Assembly (NCBI GenBank): GCA_008933765.1 | Contig: WBUK01000007.1 | Location: forward strand, 81,939-145,938 | Direction of reading: 5' to 3' | Origin: Ignavibacteriaceae bacterium | Lineage (GTDB): Bacteria > Bacteroidota > Ignavibacteria > Ignavibacteriales > Ignavibacteriaceae | DNA: 64,000 nt | Translations under genes and position numbers: made by a program | In this document: in pieces, positions 18,336 to 27,703 of the stretch | How the letters are laid out: every line of letters begins with the position of its first letter | Position numbering within the stretch: position 1 is the first letter of the stretch | The notes under the pieces: generated by a model | Databases searched by the model: none | What the model was told of the DNA's origin: nothing | Seen by the model: the letters and a program-made list of their open reading frames with translations, nothing else

Positions 18336-21140
18336 TTACTTAATTACTGCAAAGCGGTCGATATGCTCGCCGTCTTTTGATTTTACTACATAAATGTACA
18401 TTCCCGAGGCAATTTCCCTGCCACCCTCAGTTTTGAGGTCCCAGTATTCGGTTCCGTTCTGCGAGCGGTGTTCGATGGTTTTAAGCAAATCGGCATCTAC
18501 GGTGAATATGTGAATAGTGCACTCTTCCGGAAGATTAATGAACTGTATCTGCCGCAAAGGTTCACGGCGCAGCTCGCCAAACTCCGGTTCATACAGAGAC
18601 GAAACGATATATGGGTTCGGTACTACCCTCACCTTGCTGATGTTGTTTTTAACCACTTCCGGGTTCACTGTCGGGGCTTTGAGAGTAAACCGATATTTAT
18701 CCAGAATACTTGGTGCTTTCGGCTTAATCGATTCCAGTGAGAACCTGTTGCCTGCCTGCGGTGGGTTGGCAGAATTAAACTCGATTCTGCCACTCAACCC
18801 GTTGAACGAAAAGGTTGAAAGAGTATAAACAGAATCAAAATAAATAACCGGAGCGCCAGCAGCAGTATCCTGAACCGCAAGATTGATGAACCCATCGCCC
18901 TCGGAGTCAAATCCTCTGCCGGTAACCTCAATGAAGTACATGGTGTTCTTCAGAAAATTTTCGTCATCCATCGAGAAATTAAGATCAATTATATCCATTC
19001 CCTGAATTTTCGAAAAACTCTTCACGGGGTTAGGCTTAGTCATCGAAAAGACGATTCCGTCTGAGGTTGCCTGAAGTTTATCAAAGTAAAACGGGCGCGG
19101 TTTAATAACCGTATCGTTATCTTTGGTTACAACAACTCCAAAATTAAGGGTTAGTAAATCTCCTTTTTTGGGTCTTCTTTCAACCGGTGTGTTCGGTGGA
19201 GTTGTTATCCGAACGCGCATTCCCGCACCCGGAACCGTAATTAATTGGTTCGGGTTGTTCCACACATAGTTATTATCTGTTTTGATATCGTCTCCGGTGG
19301 TAAGGTTAACAAAGTCAAACCTATTCGGCGCCGTGAAGAAAACACCATATCTTTCCGGCTTCGTAAGTGACGAGTCCGATATAACCGCCGAGAGTTTGGT
19401 ATCCAGAACCCCCCGGTCTGTACGATGGACATAATCAAAGCCGACCTGATACTCGCCGGAAACCAGATCGATGTTGTCATCAGGCATGATATTAAACTGA
19501 TAGTTAGAATTACCCTCTCCGATTTGTGTAATGTTACCAACCGTAACAGGGGTACGCCCAAGGGCTGAAGAAACGGGTGTAAGTGAAACCACATTCACCT
19601 GATCTAAATTTTTACCGAGCGGGCTTTCCAACGGCTCAAGCAACGAGTCACCTCTGTCGTAAGCAGTAACTGTGTACCAATATTCAAAACCGTTTGTAAC
19701 ATTTGTATCTATGTACGAATATTGTATTCCTTTGTCATTCCCAATGTCATTAGGGATGTCGTACTCGCCGATTAGGTTCCAGTGGATACCGCGATCGATA
19801 CTTTTATAGAGTCTGTATCCTTCAAAATCGTACTGCCCGGTGAAGGAGTCGAAAGATTTTTCAGCGGCGTCATCCCAGTAAACCGTGTTTTTGGTGTCTG
19901 AAGCGATACCGGAAAGTTTCGGCGTAACAGGTGGTTTGGCAATTTCATAATCGAACTGATGAATAACCTGAGCCTGTGCGCGGTTTTTCTGAAGTTGCGC
20001 TAAGTTTTCACCCGCAATTATTGCCGTGTAAAAAGTAAGTGTATCACCCGATAATAAATGATACGGACCCGAAGACATCGAGCACATAATATCCAGTCCG
20101 GAAGGAGGAATTGTGCTCACATCATCGAAGTGCAGGTCGGTGTTGTTTCCGATGTGGAAATATTTATCACGATGTAGGGGTGAATTATACAGCGACAAAG
20201 AAGAAGCCATTCTGCCGTATAAAACAGAATCGATATCCGAGACTTCATCATCGTTATAGAGCGCATAGTGGAAGTCAGTCAGCCCGACTTCAACCCCGTT
20301 AACTTTAGGGGTTTCCAGAAACGCAACCCCCATCATACCGGTTTTACCCGAGGGCCACTCCGTCGTTGTTCCTTTGTCATAGAACCAAACGAAGTTGCTT
20401 TGCTTATCGAAATCAACTTTATCGTCCGCATATTCCGGTGCACCGCCGGATACATTACCAACATCAATATCGGTGAAAATCGAGAAATAAAGCGAATCAT
20501 AATCTTTATTGCTCTTGTTAATCACCTGATACTTGTAGAAAATCATATCCTGCGCAAATTTTACACCATAAGTGTAACCGGTTTGGTGTACTTCAATCCC
20601 AAGAATCCCGATGGTGTTGTTGCTGTCGTTATAAACGCAGTAAGAATCCTGATCCGATTTAAAAATCGGGTCACCTTCAGCGTCTTTAACGGGCCAGCCT
20701 CTGCTCGGGTGCCAAGAGCCGGGGTTATCCGAAAAAGCAATTTTCGCTCCTTCGTTGTTGTGGTAGCCGTAGACTGCTTCCCACTCTTCGTTTTGCACAT
20801 ACCTTCCCTGAATCACATTGCCGGGAATACCAACATAAGGGTTGATCCTATAGATGTAGTGCTGCCCGCTGTTTATTGGGTACTCACCGGAGGGACCCTG
20901 TGAAATCCGCCGCGGGTAAAGCTTCCCTCTGTTTTCGAAGAACAGACCGATATTCGAAGCATTGTGTAACCCGCCCGCACGGTCGATAAGCCCAAGCACC
21001 GAAGCTCCGCCATCACCGCCGCTTTTGCCAAGTTGCGCCTGCACTTCCCCGCTGCTAAGCAGAAAAAGTGCGAAAACAAGCGCTGCAAGAGGAGCAAAGC
21101 GATGGATTCCGGTCTTTTTAGTCAAATTTTTCAATTTCAT
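18336..21140 (-). CDS. Large exported protein with variant (PNPY) C-terminal sorting-like domain
   Basis: 934 residues from the ATG at 21140, which has GGAGAGG upstream and starts a signal peptide (residues 1-36, ending EVQAQ). The longer frame would overlap the receptor gene by 128 bp. The middle contains a fibronectin-III-like segment (YWDDAAEKSF through WYTVTAYDRGD). The last 100 residues (VRVVPNPYIVSS, then GGREIASGMYIYVVKS) resemble a T9SS sorting domain in which PNPFNPST is replaced by PNPY. No catalytic motif is visible. It lies between a TonB receptor and a PorV-like gene. I infer a surface protein that captures ligand for the receptor, analogous in position to SusD but unrelated in sequence. 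Confidence 0.88.
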   Translation of the reverse strand: MKLKNLTKKTGIHRFAPLAALVFALFLLSSGEVQAQLGKSGGDGGASVLGLIDRAGGLHNASNIGLFFENRGKLYPRRISQGPSGEYPINSGQHYIYRINPYVGIPGNVIQGRYVQNEEWEAVYGYHNNEGAKIAFSDNPGSWHPSRGWPVKDAEGDPIFKSDQDSYCVYNDSNNTIGILGIEVHQTGYTYGVKFAQDMIFYKYQVINKSNKDYDSLYFSIFTDIDVGNVSGGAPEYADDKVDFDKQSNFVWFYDKGTTTEWPSGKTGMMGVAFLETPKVNGVEVGLTDFHYALYNDDEVSDIDSVLYGRMASSLSLYNSPLHRDKYFHIGNNTDLHFDDVSTIPPSGLDIMCSMSSGPYHLLSGDTLTFYTAIIAGENLAQLQKNRAQAQVIHQFDYEIAKPPVTPKLSGIASDTKNTVYWDDAAEKSFDSFTGQYDFEGYRLYKSIDRGIHWNLIGEYDIPNDIGNDKGIQYSYIDTNVTNGFEYWYTVTAYDRGDSLLEPLESPLGKNLDQVNVVSLTPVSSALGRTPVTVGNITQIGEGNSNYQFNIMPDDNIDLVSGEYQVGFDYVHRTDRGVLDTKLSAVISDSSLTKPERYGVFFTAPNRFDFVNLTTGDDIKTDNNYVWNNPNQLITVPGAGMRVRITTPPNTPVERRPKKGDLLTLNFGVVVTKDNDTVIKPRPFYFDKLQATSDGIVFSMTKPNPVKSFSKIQGMDIIDLNFSMDDENFLKNTMYFIEVTGRGFDSEGDGFINLAVQDTAAGAPVIYFDSVYTLSTFSFNGLSGRIEFNSANPPQAGNRFSLESIKPKAPSILDKYRFTLKAPTVNPEVVKNNISKVRVVPNPYIVSSLYEPEFGELRREPLRQIQFINLPEECTIHIFTVDADLLKTIEHRSQNGTEYWDLKTEGGREIASGMYIYVVKSKDGEHIDRFAVIK

Positions 21141-21159
21141 ATTTTCCTCTCCTTCTCGC

Positions 21160-23616
21160 TTAGAACCTGATAGTGGCACCGATTCTAATTCTTCTCGGTG
21201 CATAGTAGTTAGAAGGATCTTCCATATATTCTTTTGAGTAACCACCGACGAATGTGTAGTCAGGGTCGCCCGTATCAGGATAAACATACCTTACATTTTT
21301 TTGGTCGGTTAGGTTAAGAATCTCGGCAAATATCCTCAATCTTAAATCTTTGTAAATTGTGAAATCTTTCCCAATCATTAAATCCAAAGTCCAGGTAGCC
21401 GGCATTCTGAGTGCGTTTTTAACCACAAAGCCAACATCACGCCCGGCTTGTGTGTAAGGGTAACCGCTGGAATAAGCAAAGATGAACGAAAAATCCATAT
21501 CCTCAAATATTCTCTCACCAAAAAGAAGAGGTCCCTCCCCTTTCGGGATCATAAACGAGGCAGTAGCATTCAATACATGTGTTTTATCAAAATCGAGGTA
21601 GTAAATCTGCGACGATTCCACCGTGCCGGGGTACTGCTCATCTTCTGAAGAAGCGCTTCCCTTAGCAACAGAATATGTGTATGTAAGCCCGCCGCCAAAA
21701 TATTTATCGGGACGGATATCAAGGTTAATTTCAAAACCTTTCATGTTGGCATAATCTTCATTCACATAAAGTGTATAGCCCACATATCTTCCTTCTGTGA
21801 ACGGGAAATAATATCGCGTGCCGATCAGCCCAGTTACATCTTTATAATAAGCAGTGAACGAAACCGCAGCGCGGTCGGTCAGCTGATGAGAAATACCCAC
21901 TTCATACGCAATCGTCCGCTGCGCATCCAAATCGGGAGACCCGAAAAGCGGTTCACGAACCTTAATATCATACTGCTGATTCTGGAAGAGGAACTGATAC
22001 TCCGGGTTTTGGAAAAAATGCCCGTAAGCGAAGTGTAGCTTTGTCTTTTCAGTAATCGGGTGAGCGATACCGATCCTCGGGCTAATCTGCGAACGCGGTT
22101 TGACTTCAATCACCGAGTTTGGATCAAGCGGGTTGCTCCTGAACTTCACATTTGCATTAACATGATCGAAGCGCAACCCCAGGTTTATCACCAAACTTGG
22201 CAGCTCAATTTTATCCTGCACATAACCGGCAATTTCAAACGGCTCCGTGTTGTAGTTGTTCACATAGGGGAAGTTTCTTTTGGGGTCTTCAATCTGCCAC
22301 AATTTCAAATGGTGAGTTTTGAACTGAGCGCCAAATTTCACCTCGTTGAACGAGTTAATTTGCCACACGGCATCGCCTTTGAAGTCTAATGTAGTTGTTC
22401 TCGAATCCGTCATCGACATCGGGTCCGCCTTCTCCCAAAACTCAAAACCATTGCCCGCATTAGCCATCAACACCCTTGCCGAGGTTGTCATATAGTCGGA
22501 AGTATCCTTATCCAATCCTGAGTAATATCCCTGGTTGAAATAAGAGAACCTTACATCGTAAAAGAATGTGCTGCTTATTGTGTGTGTAGCAGCCAGGCTC
22601 GACTGCCAACTGTCGGTCCTTCTCTTCAAAAACTGTTCGGGTATATATTTCCAGTCGTGGTTGTAGCTTTTTCTCTCACCTTTGCTGCCACGATTGGTAA
22701 CCGTTAACCTTAAACCGGGAATTGCCGTCAGCGTAAGTTTCGTGAAGAACGAAGTTTCGTTGTTGTAACCCCACGGCAGGTAACTTCCTTCCACTAAATT
22801 TTCGCCCGAAATAAAGAACCGAAGTGCACCGGGTATAATAGCCCCTTCAATGCTGCCGTTCACGCGGTTTTCGTTCATTTTTGCGTAGCGTTCAATTCCA
22901 AAATTGGAGGTTCTGCCCTCCAATTTGCCGGAAAATTTATCGGAACCGTCTCTCGTAACGATGTTCACAACACCGGAAAGTGCGTTGCCGTACTCAGCGT
23001 TAAAAGTTCCTGAAAGGAGCGACATTTCCTGAATCGCATCGTTGTTGATGTTTGTTGCCAAACCGCCAAGCAGTGGGTCAGTTACATACATTCCGTCGAT
23101 CATATAAGCCACTTCGTTCGATCTTCCGCCACGCACATGAAGGTTGCCGCCACTTCCGACAACTCCCGCCTGCAGCGCAAGAAGATCGGTGAAGTTTGCA
23201 ACCGGCAGAAGTTCTATCTCTTCTCTTCCGACAACGGAAATCGAGCTGGTAAGGTCTTTCTGAATTAACGGTGTCGTGGCAGTTACCACCACTTCTTCCG
23301 TAGTAAGAGCAACCGATTTAAGTTTGAAATCCATCAGCGTGGTTTGGTCAACAACAATTTTAACGGCTTCCACCAACAAATTTTCGTATCCTACATAGCT
23401 GATTTTTACCGAATACGATCCCGGAGGGATATTTAAAATGGTGAACCGCCCCTCAAGGTCGGTTGTTGCGCCAAGTTTAGTGCCCTCAATAACCACCGTA
23501 GCACCAATCAACGGCTCGTTCGTGGTTACATCGGTCACCCGCCCTGCAAGCTTTCCGGTAATTCCTGCCTGCAGAAAGGGGACAAAAAATAGAAAAAATA
23601 GGATCAGTTTTTGCAT
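21160..23616 (-). CDS. TonB-dependent outer-membrane receptor
   Basis: 818 residues. The signal peptide ends near FLQA. A carboxypeptidase-regulatory-like domain (about 20-105; LIGATVVIEGTKLGATTD) precedes a TonB-box-like EEVVVTATTP, a plug (about 115-215; LHVRGGRSNEVAYMIDG and FNAEYGNALSGVVNIVTRDG) and a barrel ending in RRIRIGATIRF. The start has a textbook GGAGGAG. It is 12 bp downstream of an RpiR regulator and 19 bp upstream of the exported protein. In this operon the likely substrate is a product of the cyanophycinase-like enzyme, for example beta-Asp-Arg dipeptides or short chains; that is inference from context. Confidence 0.95.
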   Translation of the reverse strand: MQKLILFFLFFVPFLQAGITGKLAGRVTDVTTNEPLIGATVVIEGTKLGATTDLEGRFTILNIPPGSYSVKISYVGYENLLVEAVKIVVDQTTLMDFKLKSVALTTEEVVVTATTPLIQKDLTSSISVVGREEIELLPVANFTDLLALQAGVVGSGGNLHVRGGRSNEVAYMIDGMYVTDPLLGGLATNINNDAIQEMSLLSGTFNAEYGNALSGVVNIVTRDGSDKFSGKLEGRTSNFGIERYAKMNENRVNGSIEGAIIPGALRFFISGENLVEGSYLPWGYNNETSFFTKLTLTAIPGLRLTVTNRGSKGERKSYNHDWKYIPEQFLKRRTDSWQSSLAATHTISSTFFYDVRFSYFNQGYYSGLDKDTSDYMTTSARVLMANAGNGFEFWEKADPMSMTDSRTTTLDFKGDAVWQINSFNEVKFGAQFKTHHLKLWQIEDPKRNFPYVNNYNTEPFEIAGYVQDKIELPSLVINLGLRFDHVNANVKFRSNPLDPNSVIEVKPRSQISPRIGIAHPITEKTKLHFAYGHFFQNPEYQFLFQNQQYDIKVREPLFGSPDLDAQRTIAYEVGISHQLTDRAAVSFTAYYKDVTGLIGTRYYFPFTEGRYVGYTLYVNEDYANMKGFEINLDIRPDKYFGGGLTYTYSVAKGSASSEDEQYPGTVESSQIYYLDFDKTHVLNATASFMIPKGEGPLLFGERIFEDMDFSFIFAYSSGYPYTQAGRDVGFVVKNALRMPATWTLDLMIGKDFTIYKDLRLRIFAEILNLTDQKNVRYVYPDTGDPDYTFVGGYSKEYMEDPSNYYAPRRIRIGATIRF

Positions 23617-23628
23617 GATCTCCTCCGA

Positions 23629-24480
23629 TTAGTTGATGAGACGGCCCTGCTCAACCTCACTGAGTTTCTTGAGCCATTCTTTTGCCTTTTTTTTATTAAG
23701 CCGTGCGGCTTCAGTGGCAATCGCATTTATTATAACCGAAATTGCCGCAAACGAGTTGGTGTAAAGCATGTTTTCTGACTTTACAGTCAGCGCAATATCC
23801 GAAATCGAAGCGGCGGGTGAAGTGGTTTTGTTTGTAATTGCGATTACCTTTATTCCCCGTTTCTTTACCGAGCGCGCAAGCTCAATCGTTTCAAAAGAAT
23901 ACGGGGGAAAAGAGAAAATGATAAGCACATCTTTCTCAGTGATGAATAAACTCTCTTCCTGAAGGGAAGCCCAACCGTTGCGGAAACTTCTGGCGTCAAT
24001 GCCAACCTGCGTAAGCTGATAGCCAAGCACCTCTGCCAGAAGATATGATATCCCAAGCCCTGCGGTGTAAACTTCCGATGCCGAGGCGATGTAAGACACC
24101 GCCTCGGAAAAATGTGCATGATCGATCATAAAAAGGGTGTCGTTGATGTTGCTGATATCAAGGTTTGCAACCTCTCTCAGTATGTTTTGGTCACCGTCAC
24201 CCACTTCGATCAGCGGAAATAACTCTTTGTTATTGTTAATTTCAGACTGCAGACACTCCGATATCTCGTCGCGTATCTCAGAAAAACCGGAAAAGCCCAA
24301 GTTCTGCGCAAAGCGCACGATAGATGCTACCGATACTTTGGTCGATTCCGATATTTCCTGAACACTCAAAAACGGGATACGATCGAAATTGATCAGGAAG
24401 AAATCGGCAATTTTCTGCTGGTTTTTTGGCAGATCGTTGAATTTCTCCTCAATCCTTTTCTTTACTTGTTTGTATCGCAT
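23629..24480 (-). CDS. RpiR/MurR-family transcriptional regulator
   Basis: 283 residues. The N-terminal helix-turn-helix domain (LSVQEISESTKVSVASIVRF, with FAQNLGFSGFSE) is followed by a SIS sugar-phosphate-isomerase-type domain (about 130-250; VYTAGLGISYLLAEVLGYQL, IIFSFPPYSFETIELA, IAITNKTTSPAA). Family members bind phosphorylated sugars or related anions and control nearby catabolic genes. It sits inside the operon, directly before the TonB receptor, and probably controls it. A sugar-phosphate ligand would fit amino-sugar recycling better than cyanophycin, which is the main doubt about the operon's substrate. Confidence 0.92.
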   Translation of the reverse strand: MRYKQVKKRIEEKFNDLPKNQQKIADFFLINFDRIPFLSVQEISESTKVSVASIVRFAQNLGFSGFSEIRDEISECLQSEINNNKELFPLIEVGDGDQNILREVANLDISNINDTLFMIDHAHFSEAVSYIASASEVYTAGLGISYLLAEVLGYQLTQVGIDARSFRNGWASLQEESLFITEKDVLIIFSFPPYSFETIELARSVKKRGIKVIAITNKTTSPAASISDIALTVKSENMLYTNSFAAISVIINAIATEAARLNKKKAKEWLKKLSEVEQGRLIN

Positions 24481-24538
24481 CTTATATTAAATCCTTATTT
24501 AAATAATTCATGCTTTGTTTTTTATACACAAAAGCAGC

Positions 24539-25654
24539 TTATTTAGAAAGGATCATCTTGTTTGTAACAATCTTTCCGCCGGCGTTCAGGGTGTAGAAAT
24601 AAACACCGCTGGAAAGTTTTGATGCATCAAAATTAACCGTGTGCCTGCCGGCATCGTTGTATCCGTTCACCAATTCTGCAACTTTATTGCCAAGTATGTT
24701 GTAAACCGTAAGGGTAACATTGGTTGCTTTCGGCAAATCGTACGAAATCTGAGTTGAAGGGTTGAACGGATTGGGATAGTTCTGATACAGTGCGTAATCA
24801 GTTATGCTTGCAATCTGTTTCTCATTTTCAACTGAAGTGTAGGCATTATACCTTGCCGTTGCTTCATCAATAGCTGCATTCATTGAAACAGAATCTTTCC
24901 CAACAGCCACTGCAATATAAAGCTGAACGGAATCCGCCGGGTTTGTGGTTATAGGTGTTGTACCGAATACTGCGGTTCCGCCATCGATACCTGCCCAGAG
25001 GTAGTTTTCAAACTGACCGTCTGTCATCCAAATTGAAAGAAGTGAATCGACATTGTAACCTTCAAACCAGTCAAAGTTATGTGCCGATGCAACGGGATGA
25101 TTCAAAATTTTAATACCAAGAAAGCTTGAATCTTTATAGAAAGCGAAAAGTTGCCTTGCCTGGTTATAAGTCATTACTTCATTACCGTAGGTTCCGTCTA
25201 TCTGCGGAATAAACTCCATTCCAAACCTTCCGTCATAAGGTTGTTGCTCTAAACTAAGAACGGTAAACCTAACGATACCGTAGGCTTTACCATCCCAACC
25301 GAAAACATCAATTCCTTCCTCAAGTTTGGGTGATTTACCGGCGTAGTCTCCGTTGCAACGGGCTTTAATCTGGAAATCCCCCCACTCGGGTGTCTGAACG
25401 GTATCAGGTTCCATAATATCGTCGGTATCTTCCAAATAATCGAAGACATTTGTGGGGCTCATGTAATAAAGAAGCGAACCTCTGTCAAGCTGTCTTGTGT
25501 ATGAAACACTGTCAGCGTTAACCATGCCGACACGGATTCTGCCGTAGGATCTGAGCGTAAGTTCAATCTTCCCGGAAGAATAAATCGCCTGCGCCGAAGC
25601 GTCGATTGCAAAAAAGCCGATAAACAGCGCTGCAATAATTAGTACATTTTTCAT
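24539..25654 (-). CDS. T9SS-exported protein of unknown function
   Basis: 371 residues from the ATG at 25654 (GGAG seven bases upstream), preferred over an ATG 12 bp earlier. The signal peptide ends IDASAQ. The mature domain has no recognised fold; its strand pattern and a phrase such as YGKAYGIVRFTVLSLE suggest a beta-rich binding module. The C-terminus (about 290-371) is a full type A T9SS sorting domain: YALYQNYPNPFNPSTQISYD, then NVTLTVYNILGNKVAEL and a final KMILSK. It lies between the cyanophycinase and RpiR genes in one operon, so it probably acts at the cell surface on the same substrate. Confidence 0.88.
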   Translation of the reverse strand: MKNVLIIAALFIGFFAIDASAQAIYSSGKIELTLRSYGRIRVGMVNADSVSYTRQLDRGSLLYYMSPTNVFDYLEDTDDIMEPDTVQTPEWGDFQIKARCNGDYAGKSPKLEEGIDVFGWDGKAYGIVRFTVLSLEQQPYDGRFGMEFIPQIDGTYGNEVMTYNQARQLFAFYKDSSFLGIKILNHPVASAHNFDWFEGYNVDSLLSIWMTDGQFENYLWAGIDGGTAVFGTTPITTNPADSVQLYIAVAVGKDSVSMNAAIDEATARYNAYTSVENEKQIASITDYALYQNYPNPFNPSTQISYDLPKATNVTLTVYNILGNKVAELVNGYNDAGRHTVNFDASKLSSGVYFYTLNAGGKIVTNKMILSK

Positions 25655-25669
25655 GGTGTTCTCCATTAG

Positions 25670-26521
25670 TTAATGTTGATCGTTTAAAATAGTGTTGGTT
25701 TGCATGTCATAACGGTCGCCGTTCATCAGCAGGTGCATTGTGATGTCCCTCGCTGATACCAGCCCGTTATGGTCTTTCAGTCTTTTCCCTGTTAAAGGAT
25801 TAATAATTAAAACACCGCTTTCCCCCAGCACCGTAAAATATCGCCCCTCTTCCACGATTATTGCGGTTGACTCATCAATCCCGATCCCCGGAAGCTGATG
25901 TTCAATCGCAACGCAGATCAGCCTGTTTTGCCTTTTTCTGACGAGGAAGTGCTGGTCGATTATCACATTTTCCAAAAACCCAAAGCCGTCTTTCGTTTCA
26001 ACATTGTTGGCATTCACAGTGAAAAAAACATACTCCGAGTCTTTCACCACCAATTCATTTCCCGTAATCATCACTTTACTCATAACCGCCGCACCCGCCG
26101 AAGTACCTCCTACAACGCCGCCGTTCTCGTAAATTTCTTTAATGCGGTTGTAAAGCTTCCCCTTGCCCACTTCGGTTCTTAGTTTCACCTGGTCACCGCC
26201 TGAAAAAAAGATCGCTTTTGCGTCTTCAAGTTCTTTCAGGTTTTCGGGGTCGTCAGCGTGCCCGGGGTCAAAATAAAGTGCTTTCACATTTTTGCAGCCG
26301 AGTTTTTCAAATTCAGAAGCATGGTCCCACACTTCCGAACGGGGCAGTTCGCTTGCATTGGGTATAATCACCACTTTTGCATCGTAGCCACCGGCAAGTT
26401 CGATGAATTTTGTCATCATCTCAACCGAGCGCTGCCCGCCGCCGATAATGAACAACTTCCCTTTAGGCTGTGCAAAGAGCGCAAAAGAGAAAAGAAGCGG
26501 AAAAATAATCAACTTTTTCAT
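25670..26521 (-). CDS. cphB: Exported cyanophycinase-like peptidase (family S51)
   Basis: 283 residues with an N-terminal signal peptide (MKKLIIFPLLFSFALFAQ). The nucleophile motif is VGGTSAGAAVMS (Ser about residue 140), preceded by AIFFSGGDQVKL. The downstream IIDQHFLVRKRQNRL and GIGIDESTAIIVEE match cyanophycinases more closely than peptidase E. These enzymes cut the alpha-linked poly-Asp backbone of cyanophycin to give beta-Asp-Arg dipeptides; exported forms act on polymer released by other cells. No cyanophycin synthetase is present in the window, which suggests scavenging. The start overlaps the M20 peptidase stop by four bases (ATGA). Specificity for cyanophycin itself is not proven. 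Confidence 0.87.
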   Translation of the reverse strand: MKKLIIFPLLFSFALFAQPKGKLFIIGGGQRSVEMMTKFIELAGGYDAKVVIIPNASELPRSEVWDHASEFEKLGCKNVKALYFDPGHADDPENLKELEDAKAIFFSGGDQVKLRTEVGKGKLYNRIKEIYENGGVVGGTSAGAAVMSKVMITGNELVVKDSEYVFFTVNANNVETKDGFGFLENVIIDQHFLVRKRQNRLICVAIEHQLPGIGIDESTAIIVEEGRYFTVLGESGVLIINPLTGKRLKDHNGLVSARDITMHLLMNGDRYDMQTNTILNDQH

Positions 26522-27624
26522 TTTTTTCTCACAATGTTAAGTCCTATGTTGGCGGTTGTAACCATGTCCTCCCACATCACAAATTCGTCGTTTGCGTGCG
26601 GGTTTTGTGCGCCAATGCCCAAATTAACCGAAGGTATTCCCAGCCCGTTGAGTGAGTTGGCATCACTTCCGCCGAAAGAAATCACCGGTTGTGGCTCCAT
26701 GTTGGTCGCTCTAATAGCATTGTATGCCAACTGATACGCCAAATGATCCGGCGAAAGCTCATACGGGGTGAAGTCTTCATAAATAGCTTTAGTAATCGCA
26801 GCACCGGCGGTTTTCACTTCTTCTTCAAATGTGTTAAGCACCCGTTCCAGTTCTTCTTCAAGCCTCTGCGGTTTGAAAGACCTCACCTCGCCCACAATTT
26901 TCACTTTTTCAGGCACAACATTCGTCGCTGTGCCCCCTTCTATAATACCGATGTTCATCGTTGTGTCGTCATCGAGCCGCCCTTGCTTGAGGCGTGCGAT
27001 TGAAGCGGCGGCAATTCCTATTGCGTTAATCCCTTTTTCCGGAGCGATGCCGGAGTGAGAAGCCCGCCCGAGAATTTCCAGAGTGAATGTTTTTGAGCCG
27101 GGCGCACGATAAACAAACTTGCCGGGCAGGTGCGATGAATCAAACACGATACCCGCTTCAACCCAAGCCGGCACTTCTAAATTTTTCGAGCCTCCGAGCG
27201 TCGTTTCTTCGCAGGTAAAAAACACAGCGGTAAAATCTTCAATTTCCGGGTTGTTTTCGGCAAGTTCAATCAGATAAAGAATTGTCGCCATCCCCTGTCT
27301 GTTATCCGCTCCCAGAATTGTTCGCCCGTCTGTGTGAATTTTGCCCGTGCCTTCATCCACCACTACTGTAATATTTTCGGTGGTTCTCGCGGTATCCATG
27401 TGTGCGGTTAACATAAATTTTCCGCCCGTTCCGCGTTTAATAATAATATTTCCGGTGTTGCTTCCGGTTTCTTTGCCGCTGTTGTCTTCAGTTACTGTTA
27501 CACTTTTGCCTTTCAGAAACTCCCTGACGAAATCCGCCACGGGCTTCTCGTTACAGGAAAGAGCGTCAATTTTAACGAGATTTTTAAATATTTCAAGGAT
27601 TCTGTGTCTGTCTGTCGTAATCAT
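26518..27624 (-). CDS. Peptidase T-like M20 family metallopeptidase
   Basis: 368 residues with no signal peptide, so cytoplasmic. Zinc ligands and catalytic residues are visible: HMDTAR (His and Asp), ILGADNRQG (bridging Asp), FFTCEETTLGG (catalytic Glu and ligand Glu), an Asp in FDSSH and a His in NPHANDEF. The dimerisation lid lies around 170-280 (GRASHSGIAPEKG). The family cleaves small peptides or aminoacyl conjugates with two metal ions. As first gene of the operon, coupled to cyanophycinase, it may split imported dipeptides; M20 enzymes acting on beta-Asp-Arg would be a new activity as far as I know, so that is inference. Confidence 0.9.
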   Translation of the reverse strand: MITTDRHRILEIFKNLVKIDALSCNEKPVADFVREFLKGKSVTVTEDNSGKETGSNTGNIIIKRGTGGKFMLTAHMDTARTTENITVVVDEGTGKIHTDGRTILGADNRQGMATILYLIELAENNPEIEDFTAVFFTCEETTLGGSKNLEVPAWVEAGIVFDSSHLPGKFVYRAPGSKTFTLEILGRASHSGIAPEKGINAIGIAAASIARLKQGRLDDDTTMNIGIIEGGTATNVVPEKVKIVGEVRSFKPQRLEEELERVLNTFEEEVKTAGAAITKAIYEDFTPYELSPDHLAYQLAYNAIRATNMEPQPVISFGGSDANSLNGLGIPSVNLGIGAQNPHANDEFVMWEDMVTTANIGLNIVRKK

Positions 27625-27659
27625 TTTTTCATTTTGGGGAAAGATTGTAAATTTTCTTA

Positions 27660-27689
27660 CAAATTACGAATAATTTGTTTCACAGTCAA
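27660..27689 (-). promoter_or_regulatory. Likely promoter of the cyanophycinase operon
   Basis: On the minus strand TTG (27689-27687) is followed after 20 bases by TAATTTG (27666-27660), one base short of the TAnnTTTG -7 consensus. It lies about 35 bp before the M20 gene start. Confidence 0.35.
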
Positions 27690-27703
27690 TAGAGAAAGTA
27701 AAA

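Noticed and set aside
21141..21287. N-terminal extension of the large exported protein
   Set aside because: It would overlap the receptor gene by 128 bp and bury the signal peptide; the ATG at 21140 has a strong ribosome binding site.
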